A stretch of 64,000 nt of DNA from Pseudoduganella rivuli (GCF_009674485.1 NZ_WKJJ01000003.1:1-64000); one strand, 5' to 3'; shown: positions 49,893 to 59,481, counted from the first letter of the stretch. A program made the numbers and translations. Notes: generated by a model from the sequence alone, not told the origin.

Positions 49893-51826
49893 GCTGCGGC
49901 CTCCGGGGAGGCAACGAGGGAATTCAGGGTATACAAAGTAGTCAATTTTTCCTTGCCCCGCAGCCGGCGCTCACCCAGCGGCAGGAAATCGTGGCGGCGG
50001 GCATGCGTGACCGTGCCTTCGCCGATGATAATGTCATACGGGTAGTCGCGGGCCGCCTGTTCCAGCCGCGACGCGGTGTTAACGCTGTCGCCGACGGCAG
50101 TATAAATGCTGCGGAATCCGGTGCCGAAGTCGCCGGCAAACGCGGGGCCGCTGTCGATGCCGATCCGGACCCGGAGCGGAGGGAAGCCCAGCGCTTCGCG
50201 TGTGCGGCTGAATTCCCGGACCCGCTGCACGATGGCCGCCGCGGCATCCAGCGCCAGGTCGGCGTGGGCGGTATTGGGCAGCGGCGCGCCCCAGAACGCC
50301 ACCAGGCCATCGCCCGTGTATTTATCCAGCGTGCCGCCGGCGGCAATCACGGGGCCGGTCAGGCATTCCAGGAAATCGCGCGTGAGTTTGGCGGCATCGG
50401 CCACCGGCAGCGCCTCCACTTGCGTGGTATAGCCTTCCATGTCGGCAATCAGCGTGGTGACTTCCAGCTGGCGCGGCGCAAGGGGATCCTCGATGTCGCT
50501 GCGCAGCAATTGCTCGACCACGGCCGGGGCGACGTACTGGCGCAAGGTGTCGAGCAGGTGGCGCGACTTGCGCTGGGTGAGTTGCCAGTGGTACGGCACT
50601 GCGACGGCCAGCAAAAACAAATTCGTCGCCACCGGGCCCGTGGTGGAAAAGCGGCCGTCGTGCGGTGCGATGACATACGCCAGCAGCAGCCAGGTTCCCG
50701 TCAGCGCGGCCAGCATGCCGACGCCCAGCACCGCAGGCAGGCGCGGCAGCGCCCATCCCGCCAGCGCCACGCACAGCAGCGCATATAAACTGCCGATCCA
50801 GCGGCCCGGCCATGGCGCCGGCGCGACGCCATCGCGGATGTCCAGCAGGGTCGACAGGATGGCGGCCTGGACACCCAGGCCCGGCCGGTTGGCGGCAAAC
50901 GGCGTGGTGACGCGGTCGCCCAGCCCCAGCGACGAAGAACCGACCAAGACCAGCCGTCCCGCCGCGCTCTCGGGCACGATGCGTTCGGCCAGGATATCGG
51001 CGGCGGACACCACGGTATAGGCATTCCAGTCGCGCTGGTAGCCGACCCTGAGAAGCCCGTCGGGCGCATTGGGCAGGCCGCCACCGCAGCACGTGACTAG
51101 CGCCTGGCCCAGCGCCGGATAGACTTTGCCCTGATAGGCCGTCAACAGGGGCACGCGGCGCAGCGCGCCATCCGGATCGGGGATAAATCCGATATTGCCG
51201 ACGTGCGGCAAGTCGCTCCAGGCGGGCTGGTTGGCGACATAGCCGGTGGCAAACGCCACTTGCCGGCTGGTGTCGGCGCCGGACAGGGCGCCGGCCAACT
51301 GGCCCTCGCGCAACAGCCACGGGCGCCCGACGCTGTAATCAAATGCCTGCGCCATTACCAGCGGGCCGTGGCGGGCCAGCATGGCCAGCCGCGTGTCGCC
51401 CTCCGTATCGGCCGGGTTGGGCAAAACAATATCGAGCGCGACGCCGCGCGCGCTGTAGGTGGTCAGCAGGGTTTCCACCAGGTCGGCCAGCCTGGCGCGG
51501 GGCCAGGGCCACGGGCCCAGTTCCGCCATGCTGGCTTCATCGACGTCCACCACCAGGATGCGCGGCTCCGGCGCATCGCTGCGGTGCCATTGTATATAGC
51601 GGTCGCGCAGCCACTCGTCGGCAAACAGTGACGTTCCCGGTGCGGCCAGCCACTGCGTCCACAGCGCCAGGCCCAGCGCTGCCAGCGCGATAACGCCCCG
51701 GACAGCGGCGGGCGGCAAGGCAGGAAAGCGGTTTGCCAGGAATGCGATCGCTTGCTTCAAGGTGGGTGTTAAATAAAAGAAATGCAAATGATCTGACAGT
51801 ATAGCCGGTTGCCTGATGGCAGGCAC
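49889..51826 (-). CDS. CHASE2-domain adenylate cyclase (class IIIb)
   Basis: A 645-residue inner-membrane sensor. Helix 1 near residue 45 is followed by a periplasmic CHASE2 domain (LRDRYIQWHRSDAPEPRILVVDVDEASMAELGPWPWPR) to about 330, three helices to about 415, and a cytoplasmic class III cyclase. Metal-binding Asp are in IADMEGYT and TGDGL. The purine-specifying Lys is in LDKYTGDG, and Thr replaces the second specificity Asp (TAVGDSVNTASR), the class IIIb adenylate cyclase pattern; the transition-state Asn and Arg are present. So it should make cAMP. Start given as GTG 51826, but AAAGGG directly abuts it and a downstream TTG is possible. Confidence 0.9.
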   Translation of the reverse strand: MPAIRQPAILSDHLHFFYLTPTLKQAIAFLANRFPALPPAAVRGVIALAALGLALWTQWLAAPGTSLFADEWLRDRYIQWHRSDAPEPRILVVDVDEASMAELGPWPWPRARLADLVETLLTTYSARGVALDIVLPNPADTEGDTRLAMLARHGPLVMAQAFDYSVGRPWLLREGQLAGALSGADTSRQVAFATGYVANQPAWSDLPHVGNIGFIPDPDGALRRVPLLTAYQGKVYPALGQALVTCCGGGLPNAPDGLLRVGYQRDWNAYTVVSAADILAERIVPESAAGRLVLVGSSSLGLGDRVTTPFAANRPGLGVQAAILSTLLDIRDGVAPAPWPGRWIGSLYALLCVALAGWALPRLPAVLGVGMLAALTGTWLLLAYVIAPHDGRFSTTGPVATNLFLLAVAVPYHWQLTQRKSRHLLDTLRQYVAPAVVEQLLRSDIEDPLAPRQLEVTTLIADMEGYTTQVEALPVADAAKLTRDFLECLTGPVIAAGGTLDKYTGDGLVAFWGAPLPNTAHADLALDAAAAIVQRVREFSRTREALGFPPLRVRIGIDSGPAFAGDFGTGFRSIYTAVGDSVNTASRLEQAARDYPYDIIIGEGTVTHARRHDFLPLGERRLRGKEKLTTLYTLNSLVASPEAAA

Positions 51827-51879
51827 CCTTTGCTACAAAGTGTAACGACCCCGGCGGGCTTAAATGTTTTCGGAGAGAA

Positions 51880-51895
51880 TGTGATAGCTATCACG
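51880..51895. promoter_or_regulatory. CRP box in the divergent cyclase/fecR region
   Basis: TGTGATAGCTATCACG contains a perfect 14-base palindrome (GTGATAGCTATCAC) and matches TGTGA-N6-TCAC[A]. A GACAAT hexamer at 51917-51922 starts 29.5 bases from the centre, the spacing of a class II CRP promoter, and reads toward fecR (start 51943). It also lies 54 bases upstream of the cyclase start, so it could affect both directions. Confidence 0.75.
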
Positions 51896-51942
51896 GAGTT
51901 TGTCTGTCATTTTCAGGACAATTGCCGGAAAAGGGGAACACC

Positions 51943-53364
51943 ATGTCACGTCACATTTTCGCCGCCGCAGCCATCTCGCTGGCGGCGCTTGCCATGAACA
52001 CTGCCTATGCTGCGGAAGCGGGCAGGATCATTTATGTCGCCGGTTCGGCCCAGGTGGCCGACCGCGCCGCCGTGCTGAACGCACCCGTGCAGGAAGGCGA
52101 CATGCTGGTCACCGGCAAAGACGGCTTTGTCTATATCCAGACGGCTGACAACGGCCTGTTCATTTTGCGTCCGTCGACCAAGGCCCGCATCGCCACCTAC
52201 TATATAGATAAGAAAAATCCCGCTAATACCCGCATCAAGCTGGAATTGCTGAGCGGCGTGGCCCGCAGCCAGTCGGGTGAAGCCGTGAAAATGGCGCGCC
52301 AGAATTTCCGTTTCAATACGCCCGTGGCCGCCATCGGTGTGCGCGGCACGGACTTCGTGGTGGCGGCCGACCAGGAAAGTACCCGTGTGACGGTGTTGTC
52401 CGGCGGCATTACGCTGAGCGGCTTCGATGGCGCATGCCGTCCCGACGGCGCGGGTCCGTGTGAAGGTTCCGCCGCGCGCGAACTGTTTGCCAACCAGAAG
52501 GGCGTGCTGTTGCAATACCGCCGTGGCCAGGCTGCACCGCAACTGGTGCCGGAAGCGAATGGCGTGACGCCGGACAGCATTGCACCGCCGCGCCCGGACG
52601 AGCCGGCCAAGCAGGGCGGTTCCGCATCGAACCTGCCGCCGCAGCCTAGCCTGGATGCACGCAAGACGGCTGACTTGCAGCAAAAGGTGGCTGACCAGAA
52701 TAATCCCGGCAGCAAGAATGAACCCACGCAGCCGCCTGATCCGATTGTGACGGTGCCGCCGGTGACCGAGGTGGGCACGAAGCCAACGGACCCGGTGACG
52801 CCGGTGGAACCGCCTAAACCAGTGCAACCTGAGCGCCAGATCGTGTGGGGGCGCTGGCAAACGCTGGCTGACAGCACGGCGCCGTCCGTGGATTTTGTGG
52901 CGCAGCTGGGCAAAAATTCGCAGCTGGTCAGAAAAACCGAAGATTACGTGCTGTTCTATACGGAAGGCCGGGAAGCCCAGGTGCCTGAGCGGGGAGCAGT
53001 ATCGTTCACGCTGGCGCAGGGTGAAGCCACGATCCGTTATGACAATACGGCGATCGCGCCGGTGGTCTCCAAACTGGAAAACGGTCAGCTGAGTTTTAAT
53101 TTTGATAACCGTACCTTTGCGACCAGTTTCGACGTGGTCAATTCCAGCGAACGCCTGTCGCTGCAATCGACTGGCCTGGTGGCGTCCAATGGCCGCTTCG
53201 CCAGCGATAACTCGGTGTATTTCAAACCCAATGCCGTCTATGTGGATGGCTTCCTCAGCCAGGACAAGGGATTGAACGCGGCGTACGTGTTCGAGAGCCG
53301 GCTGTCGCCGCAGCGGACCATCAATGGCATCACTTACTGGAACAACCCCGTAACGCCTAAGTAA
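51943..53364 (+). CDS. FecR-domain exported protein
   Basis: A 473-residue periplasmic or surface protein with a signal peptide (SRHIFAAAAISLAALAMNTAYAA). A FecR domain at about 25-165 is recognisable by VQEGDMLVTGKDGFVYIQTADNGLFILRPSTKARIA and PVAAIGVRGTDFVV. It is followed by a Pro/Asp/Glu-rich linker (260-310) and a C-terminal beta domain. Unlike classical FecR it is not next to a sigma factor or TonB receptor; this FecR - CHASE2 cyclase - TPR neighbourhood recurs in betaproteobacteria, role unknown. AAGGGGA lies 7 bases before ATG 51943; I reject an in-frame start 21 bases upstream. Confidence 0.9.
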   Translation: MSRHIFAAAAISLAALAMNTAYAAEAGRIIYVAGSAQVADRAAVLNAPVQEGDMLVTGKDGFVYIQTADNGLFILRPSTKARIATYYIDKKNPANTRIKLELLSGVARSQSGEAVKMARQNFRFNTPVAAIGVRGTDFVVAADQESTRVTVLSGGITLSGFDGACRPDGAGPCEGSAARELFANQKGVLLQYRRGQAAPQLVPEANGVTPDSIAPPRPDEPAKQGGSASNLPPQPSLDARKTADLQQKVADQNNPGSKNEPTQPPDPIVTVPPVTEVGTKPTDPVTPVEPPKPVQPERQIVWGRWQTLADSTAPSVDFVAQLGKNSQLVRKTEDYVLFYTEGREAQVPERGAVSFTLAQGEATIRYDNTAIAPVVSKLENGQLSFNFDNRTFATSFDVVNSSERLSLQSTGLVASNGRFASDNSVYFKPNAVYVDGFLSQDKGLNAAYVFESRLSPQRTINGITYWNNPVTPK

Positions 53365-53397
53365 ATCCGCTTACCGCGGCCAACCGGCCGCACTTCC

Positions 53398-53437
53398 CAA
53401 GCCGGATCCCAGCCGTGTGCCGCTGCGATCCGGCTTG
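53398..53437 (+). terminator. Hairpin after fecR-domain gene
   Basis: CAAGCCGGATC (53398-53408) pairs with GATCCGGCTTG (53427-53437), 11 bp, starting 33 bases after the stop. It is followed by TTGTATTCT, so the U tract is weak. Confidence 0.6.
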
Positions 53438-53740
53438 TTGTATTCTGGCGCCGTTGTCGTGCTCATCAGGATGACGTGAATTTGCAACAGTGGGCGCTGT
53501 GCGTATTTACATTTGCTTACCAAAATGTTTCGGGTGGTCTTGCAGGGCTGTCTGATCGCTCCAGGTGCTTGAAAAATTAGTGCTTCGACCATTAAAAAGC
53601 GCCGGTTTTCGCAGTATCTGCGGGCTATAGCCGCCTTCCGGGTGGAATCCTTGCAATGACCGCAATCTTCCAAGATAATGACCCGCCGTTTTAATTATCA
53701 ATGAAATATTTGCTATTTTTCTGAGGATGTTGAGGTGAAT
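53438..53740. other. Gene-free stretch upstream of the RTX/DUF4214 gene
   Basis: Roughly 300 AT-richer bases (lower GC than the surrounding genes) between the fecR terminator and a CRP box. Only short unsupported frames are present on the minus strand. It contains small GC-rich hairpin-like segments near 53600-53640 but no riboswitch or RNA family that I recognise. Confidence 0.4.
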
Positions 53741-53756
53741 TGTGATGACCGTCACA
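53741..53756 (+). promoter_or_regulatory. CRP box upstream of the RTX/DUF4214 gene
   Basis: TGTGATGACCGTCACA is an exact TGTGA-N6-TCACA site. A GATTAT hexamer at 53778-53783 begins 29.5 bases from its centre, the class II arrangement. Transcription from there would give a leader of about 70 bases to the ATG at 53859. Confidence 0.75.
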
Positions 53757-53858
53757 TTCTCAACCTCTTCCCTTTGAGATTATTCGGTACGTTGATTGCA
53801 GAAGCCACCGCGTGTGCTGCAAGGAACATTAATCAATCTTCCCTTTACGGAGTTATAA

Positions 53859-56800
53859 ATGGGTATTTACGCTCAAGATCTGCAAAAGCTGTACGTTGCA
53901 TACTTCAACCGTCCTGCTGACCCAGCTGGTTTGCAGTATTGGGAAAAACAGCTGGAAGCCAAAGCTATCACCCTGGACGTGGTGGCCAAGAACTTCAGCC
54001 AAGACACTGAATACAAAGCAGCATACGCTGGCAAGACCGCTGTTCAGATCATCGAAACCATCTACAACAACCTGTTCGGCCACGGCGCCGACACCGCAGG
54101 TCTGCTGTACTGGGCCGACCTGCTGAACACCGGCAAACTGACGATCGACGTGATCGTTCGTAACATCTCCGAAGGCGCCCTGACCACCGACAAAGTAGCC
54201 TTCGAATCGAAAGTTGCTGCAGCCGGTTCGTTCACCGCTGCTGTTCTGCTGACCCCAGGTGCTACCGCTGCTTACAGCGGCGCCACTGCCAACGCAGTTG
54301 CCAAGGCTTACCTGACCACCGTTGTTGACGCGACCTCGCTGGCAAACGCCACCACCGCTTCCGCTCTGGCATCGGCAATGCAGAACGTGATCACCGTGGT
54401 TAACCCAGTTGACGGCGCTGCTCAGCAAGCTCAGAAACTGGCTGACGCTGCTGCGACCGAAGCTGCTGCTAAAGTTGCCGCTGCTGCAACCGCTGCCGCT
54501 GCAGTGACCACCGCAGAAAAAGCTAAAGCTGACGCTGAAACCGCTGCTGCCAAGACCGACGCAACCGCGCTGTCCGACGCTGCTACCGTTGCTGCTGACG
54601 CTTCGACCGCTGCTGCTGCTGCCAAGGCTGACGCTGCTACCGCCGTGACCGCTGCTCAAGCTGAAAAAGACGCAGCCCTGAAAGCTGGCGACCAAGCTGC
54701 TTACACCGCTGCTTCCGCTAAGCTGGCAACCGCTCAAGCGACCCTGGAATTCACCACCGCTAGCGCCGCTCTGAAAGCAACCGCTGCTGCTGACGCTAAA
54801 GCTGCTGCTGACGCTGCTGTTGCCGCTGACAAAGCTGCTGTGGATGCAGGCACCGCCCTGACCAAAGCTGTGACCGACGCTGGCACCGCTGCAACCGCTG
54901 CAACCGCTGCTGCTGCCGCTGCTAAAGCTGCTGCTGACGCATTCGTTGCTGCTGCCGCTAAGACCGTAACCGCAACCGATGACGTGGCTGCTGCTGCTGC
55001 CGTGACCGTTGCTGCTGCTGCTGTGACCAAAGCTGCTGACGCACAAGGCGTGGTATCGGTGATCAACAACACCGCTGCGTACACCACCGCTGCTGCCACC
55101 ACCGCCGCTGCTGCTACCGCTGCTACCACCGCTCACGACTCCGCTGCTGCCAAGATCGCTGCCGTGACCTCGATTGCAACCGCTAACGACGCTATCACCG
55201 CTGCTAAAGCTGAAGTTACCGCTGCAACCACGTACAAAGCTGCTGCTGACGCTGGCCTGGTCATCGCTACTGCCTACGACGCTGCTGCTAAAGCAACCTC
55301 CACGACCACCGACGACAAAGCTGCTGCTGACGCGCTGACCGCTGCTACCGCTGCTGCTACCGCTGCTGCGACTGCACTGGCCACCGCTACCGCCGATCAG
55401 AAAGCTGCTGAAGCTCTGCCAGCCAACTTCGCTGCTAAGACCTTCACCCTGACCACCGGTGTTGACCTGGGTACCAACTTCACCGGCGGTGCTGGCGAAG
55501 ACACCTTCTACGCTACCGCAGAGAAGACCTTCAATGCGCTGGATACGCTGGACGGCGGCGCTGGCAACGACACCCTGATCGTTGCTGACAATGCCAACGC
55601 TGTTACCACCGTCGGCACCAAAGTGACCAACATTGAAACGGCAACCCTGTCGTCCTCGGCTGGTGTGACTGCTACGACCACCGGCTGGACTGGCCTGACG
55701 AACCTGAGCGTTGTTGGTACCGGTGCGGAAACTATCACTGCTGCCACCACCACCACCGTTACCGCTTCGAACAGCAGCACCAACACCATCGACATCATCG
55801 GTGCTGGCGGCGTTGTTACTGCTGCGACTGGCGCTGGCGCGATCAACATTGGTCAAACTGCTGTTGCCAACGCGATTACTTCCGCTGTAATCTCCGGCGG
55901 TTCCACCGTTAAGGTGCAAGACCGTTCGGGCTCCTCGGCTGCTACCGGCTCGACCCTGAAGTCCGTGTCGATCGACGGCAACACTGGCACCGCAACCCTG
56001 ACGGGTAACGCCATCAACAGCGTTTCCATCGCTAATACCGGTACCGCGAGCACCGACATCGTTGCTGCTGCTGGTACCCGTACCGACACCATCACGCTGA
56101 ACACCGTTGGCGCAGGCACCGTAACGGACGCTACCGCAACCACCCTGAACGTGGTCGTGGCTGGTTCCGCTGCTACCACCGGCGTGACCGTTTCCGGCGC
56201 TGCTGCAACGTCCGTAAGCGTAGCAAACAACAGCACCAAGGCGACCACGATCGCTGCTCTGACGACTGGCGCTGCTAAAGCTGTTGCCCTGTCGGGTTCC
56301 TCTGCTATCACCATCTCCGCTGACACCCTGGACGCAGCTGTTGTTATCACCAGCACCAACTCCAAGGCTGTAACGCTGACCCAGGCCCTGACCGCTGGCC
56401 AGCAGTACGTTGGCACCAACTCGGCTGGTACCGACACCATCTCGATCGCTACCGGCACGACCGTTGCCGACACGACCGGCGCTGGTGACGACTCCGTGAC
56501 CGTTGGTGGCGCGTTCGGTACCGGTGGTTCCGTTGACGCAGGCGCAGGTACCGACACCCTGGTACTGACCGAAACCCTGGCCGCTAACGACAGCCTGTCC
56601 CTGAACGGCACCTTCGCTGGCAAGATCAGCAACTTCGAGCGTCTGAGCCTGACTTCGGTAACCGCTTCGAAAACTGTTGACCTGAACAACCTGGACGGCA
56701 TCAACCACGTGACCACCACCGCTGCAACCGCACTGGTACTGGACAACATGGCTGCCAACGGCACCGTCGTTCTGACCGCCGGCACCAACGTGGTAACGGT

Positions 56801-57785
56801 TAACGAAATCAGCGCTACGACCAACACCAATGACGTGCTGAACGTCACCGTGACGCAGACCGCCGACACCGCTTTCGGTACCGTGACCGCTTCCAACGTA
56901 GAGACGCTGAACATCACCTCGACCGACAGCAACTCGACCGTTGCAGGTACGGTTGACCATACGTTGACCGTGGTTGATACCGCTGCTAAGGCGATCGTTG
57001 TAACCGGCAATGCACACCTGACCCTGACTCAGGCAAGCACCGCCCTGACCTCGATCAATGCTTCGGGCATGACCGTGACGTCGGCAACCTCGGCAGCCGA
57101 CACCGCTGGCCTGAACTTCGCTAGTGGCGATCTGGGTCAAGCTGCAACGGCAACCGGCTCGGCTGGCGTTGACACGCTGGACTTCTCGGCTATCACGACC
57201 TCCAAGTCGGTCACCATCAATGGCGGCCTGGGTGGTACGGCTGGCAACGCCGGCGATACGCTGATCGGCGGTGCAGGCGATGACACCATCACCTTCACGG
57301 GTCTGGGCAACGCAACGCTGACCGGCAATGCTGGTGTGGATATCATCACCGGCGCAACCGGTGCTGATACGATCTGGGGCGGCGCAGGCGCTGACAAGCT
57401 GACCGGTGGTGGCGGCAACGACACCTTCAAGTTCACCGCAGTGTCGGATTCCGCTCCTGGCGCGTTCGATACCATCGCTGACTTCGTGGCGAAAACCTCG
57501 TCGGCTAACGGCGATGTGATCCAGCTGAGCAACTCGATGTTCGGTGGCACCGCTACGACCGTGAACGTGTACGTCGCTAACAGCGGTTCGCTGGCACTGG
57601 CTGCTCTGGGTTCCGCAGCTCACACGACCAACATCGTCAACGTGGCGCTGGACTCCTCGACCGGCACGCTGTACATCGACGGTCAAGGCGTTTCGGCTGA
57701 CCACATCCCAGACGGTACCGCCGACATGGCAATCGTTCTGACCGGTGTAACCACCATCACCTCCAGCGCATTCACCCTGGTGTAA
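53859..57785 (+). CDS. Giant secreted RTX/DUF4214 protein, S-layer or adhesin-like
   Basis: A 1308-residue, cysteine-free, signal-peptide-free protein with the marks of a type I secretion substrate. Residues 1-150 resemble DUF4214 (DLQKLYVAYFNRPADPAGLQYW ... LFGHGADTAGLLYWADLL). Residues about 185-530 are almost only Ala, Thr, Asp, Lys and Val and should be helical. Residues 535-1120 are Thr/Gly-rich beta repeats, about 1125-1195 carry RTX Ca-binding repeats (GGAGDDTI, GGAGADKL, GGGGND), and the last 110 are the likely secretion signal, ending SSAFTLV. The layout recalls Caulobacter RsaA. ACGGAG is 6 bases before ATG. Codon usage (GCT, ACC, GTT) differs sharply from neighbours and suggests very high expression. 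Confidence 0.88.
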   Translation: MGIYAQDLQKLYVAYFNRPADPAGLQYWEKQLEAKAITLDVVAKNFSQDTEYKAAYAGKTAVQIIETIYNNLFGHGADTAGLLYWADLLNTGKLTIDVIVRNISEGALTTDKVAFESKVAAAGSFTAAVLLTPGATAAYSGATANAVAKAYLTTVVDATSLANATTASALASAMQNVITVVNPVDGAAQQAQKLADAAATEAAAKVAAAATAAAAVTTAEKAKADAETAAAKTDATALSDAATVAADASTAAAAAKADAATAVTAAQAEKDAALKAGDQAAYTAASAKLATAQATLEFTTASAALKATAAADAKAAADAAVAADKAAVDAGTALTKAVTDAGTAATAATAAAAAAKAAADAFVAAAAKTVTATDDVAAAAAVTVAAAAVTKAADAQGVVSVINNTAAYTTAAATTAAAATAATTAHDSAAAKIAAVTSIATANDAITAAKAEVTAATTYKAAADAGLVIATAYDAAAKATSTTTDDKAAADALTAATAAATAAATALATATADQKAAEALPANFAAKTFTLTTGVDLGTNFTGGAGEDTFYATAEKTFNALDTLDGGAGNDTLIVADNANAVTTVGTKVTNIETATLSSSAGVTATTTGWTGLTNLSVVGTGAETITAATTTTVTASNSSTNTIDIIGAGGVVTAATGAGAINIGQTAVANAITSAVISGGSTVKVQDRSGSSAATGSTLKSVSIDGNTGTATLTGNAINSVSIANTGTASTDIVAAAGTRTDTITLNTVGAGTVTDATATTLNVVVAGSAATTGVTVSGAAATSVSVANNSTKATTIAALTTGAAKAVALSGSSAITISADTLDAAVVITSTNSKAVTLTQALTAGQQYVGTNSAGTDTISIATGTTVADTTGAGDDSVTVGGAFGTGGSVDAGAGTDTLVLTETLAANDSLSLNGTFAGKISNFERLSLTSVTASKTVDLNNLDGINHVTTTAATALVLDNMAANGTVVLTAGTNVVTVNEISATTNTNDVLNVTVTQTADTAFGTVTASNVETLNITSTDSNSTVAGTVDHTLTVVDTAAKAIVVTGNAHLTLTQASTALTSINASGMTVTSATSAADTAGLNFASGDLGQAATATGSAGVDTLDFSAITTSKSVTINGGLGGTAGNAGDTLIGGAGDDTITFTGLGNATLTGNAGVDIITGATGADTIWGGAGADKLTGGGGNDTFKFTAVSDSAPGAFDTIADFVAKTSSANGDVIQLSNSMFGGTATTVNVYVANSGSLALAALGSAAHTTNIVNVALDSSTGTLYIDGQGVSADHIPDGTADMAIVLTGVTTITSSAFTLV

Positions 57786-57821
57786 TGTGACCTGAAGATA
57801 GAGGCGCAAGCCTCTAGCCTG

Positions 57822-57852
57822 AAAAACCGGACGGTTCGCCGTCCGGTTTTTT
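57822..57852 (+). terminator. Strong intrinsic terminator after the RTX gene
   Basis: ACCGGACGG-TTCG-CCGTCCGGT with a stable UUCG tetraloop, preceded by A5 and followed by eight Ts. It ends the RTX transcript about 40 bases after the stop, consistent with a separate, highly expressed message. Confidence 0.93.
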
Positions 57853-57927
57853 TTATGGGTATATGATTTTTTTGATAACTTCTTGGCTACAATAGCCAAC
57901 TTATGTTTGGTAGCTAATGGAGGAATG

Positions 57928-59472
57928 ATGGGCTGGACCAGTGGATATGTTTCGGACGTTGAATACACCGCAGGCTTTTATGCTGAGCAAAGTCCGGTGT
58001 TGTTGAATTTTGTTGCGGTGTTGAATGGCTATGAGCCATTGCCGCTTGACCGCCCCTTTACTTATTTCGAACTGGGTTTCGGGCGTGGAGTGACTGTCAA
58101 TCTGCTGGCGGCCAGCAATCCGAACGGCAAGTTCTATGCGGCGGACTTCAATCCTGCCCATGTGGCTGGCGCCACAGCCTTGGCCGACCAAGCGGAGCTG
58201 GGCAATGTGATTTTGCTGGAGAATAGTTTCGAAGAGCTGGCGGAAGGGGCAGTTGAGTTGCCACAGTTCGACTTCATCACGTTGCACGGCATCTATACCT
58301 GGGTGACGGATGAAAACCAGGGGCACATTGTCGACTTCATCAGTCGTTACCTGAAGCCGGGCGGCATTGTTTACATCAGCTATAACGCGTTGCCGGGATG
58401 GGCGGCAACGCAGCCCTTGCAGCGCTTGCTGGTGGAGTATGGCGATGCATTCCCGAATCGTAGTGATATTCAAGTGGGCAATGCGGCGGAGTTCATACAA
58501 AAACTCGTCGATGCCAAAGTCAATTATTTCGTCAATGCCGGTGAGGCACTTCAGGCGCGCTTGGGCGGTCTGAAAAAGCACAATCGCAATTATCTGGTGC
58601 ACGAATACATGCACAAACACTGGCAGCCGATGTATCACGCTGACGTGGCGCGTGACTTGGCCGATGCGAAGCTGGAGTTCATTGGCTCGGCAGACCTGGT
58701 ATTTGCGTATCCGAAGCTCTATCTGACGGAGGAAAAAGCAGCGCTGATAGCAACGTTCCCTGACCCGGCAATGCAGGAAACACTGAAGGATTACAGTCTC
58801 AACACCAGTTTCCGCAAAGACGTATTTGTGCGTGGTGCGCGGCAATTGAGTTCGCTTCGCCGCCAGGAATTGTTGCGCAAGTTTGGCTTGGCGTTAACTG
58901 TTTCGCGCGACGCGGTGCAGCTGAAAATGAAGATTGCGTTTGGTGAGGTCAATGCCAAACCGGAACTTGCTGTCCCTATCTGTGATGCGCTGGCGCGTGG
59001 TCCGCAAACATTGGGGCAATTGGCGGCATTACCGGCTTTGGCAGGCAGTAATCTGGAAGACGTGGCGCAATTGGCGGCCCTGTTTGTCGCATCGCGTCAG
59101 GCGGTCTTGTATGACGCTACCTATGTGTCTCAACCGCAAGAGGCAGCCAGAAGAATGAATGTCGCCATCGCCTCGGGTGTTCAGTATGGCGATGAGATTC
59201 ACTCGCTGTGCTCCGGTTTGGCCGGCAGCGCAATCACTGCACCATACGTCGCGCGTCTGATCTATTGGTTGATGGCGGCTAAAGGCGTGAAGGTGGATCC
59301 TGCGGCGTTGGCCGAGGCAGGCTGGCAGGTCATGCGGGCACAGGGTCGTCACATGATGAAAGACGGCGCGTTATTGCAGGACGACGCTGGCAATCTTGCT
59401 GAGCTGCAATCTCATATTGAGCGGATTCTTCAAGAGGAGTTGCCCATCTGGCGCAACCTGAACATGCTGTAA
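57928..59472 (+). CDS. SAM-dependent methyltransferase with regulatory domain (PKMT-like)
   Basis: A 514-residue class I methyltransferase. The SAM-binding motif FELGFGRGVTVNLLAASNPNGKFYAADFNP is near residue 45-75, followed by FDFITLHGIYTWV and YISYNALPGWAATQPLQRLL. Then comes a second all-alpha domain of the predicted methyltransferase-regulatory type and a C-terminal winged-helix-like region. This architecture is shared with the rickettsial lysine methyltransferases that modify the surface protein OmpB. GGAGG precedes ATG 57928 by 4 bases. Its position between an RTX surface protein and its presumed exporter makes that protein the likely substrate (inference). Confidence 0.88.
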   Translation: MGWTSGYVSDVEYTAGFYAEQSPVLLNFVAVLNGYEPLPLDRPFTYFELGFGRGVTVNLLAASNPNGKFYAADFNPAHVAGATALADQAELGNVILLENSFEELAEGAVELPQFDFITLHGIYTWVTDENQGHIVDFISRYLKPGGIVYISYNALPGWAATQPLQRLLVEYGDAFPNRSDIQVGNAAEFIQKLVDAKVNYFVNAGEALQARLGGLKKHNRNYLVHEYMHKHWQPMYHADVARDLADAKLEFIGSADLVFAYPKLYLTEEKAALIATFPDPAMQETLKDYSLNTSFRKDVFVRGARQLSSLRRQELLRKFGLALTVSRDAVQLKMKIAFGEVNAKPELAVPICDALARGPQTLGQLAALPALAGSNLEDVAQLAALFVASRQAVLYDATYVSQPQEAARRMNVAIASGVQYGDEIHSLCSGLAGSAITAPYVARLIYWLMAAKGVKVDPAALAEAGWQVMRAQGRHMMKDGALLQDDAGNLAELQSHIERILQEELPIWRNLNML

Positions 59473-59481
59473 TGAATTCGG

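Noticed and set aside
54415..55432. CRISPR-like or satellite repeats suggested by GCT/GCTG runs
   Set aside because: The repeats are in-frame Ala codons in a coding sequence with no regular spacer structure.
53853..57968. 1371-codon open frame on the minus strand across the RTX gene
   Set aside because: It is the mirror of a gene with very biased codons. Its product is Ser/Gly/Cys low-complexity, it has no ribosome site, and the plus frame has clear DUF4214 and RTX motifs.
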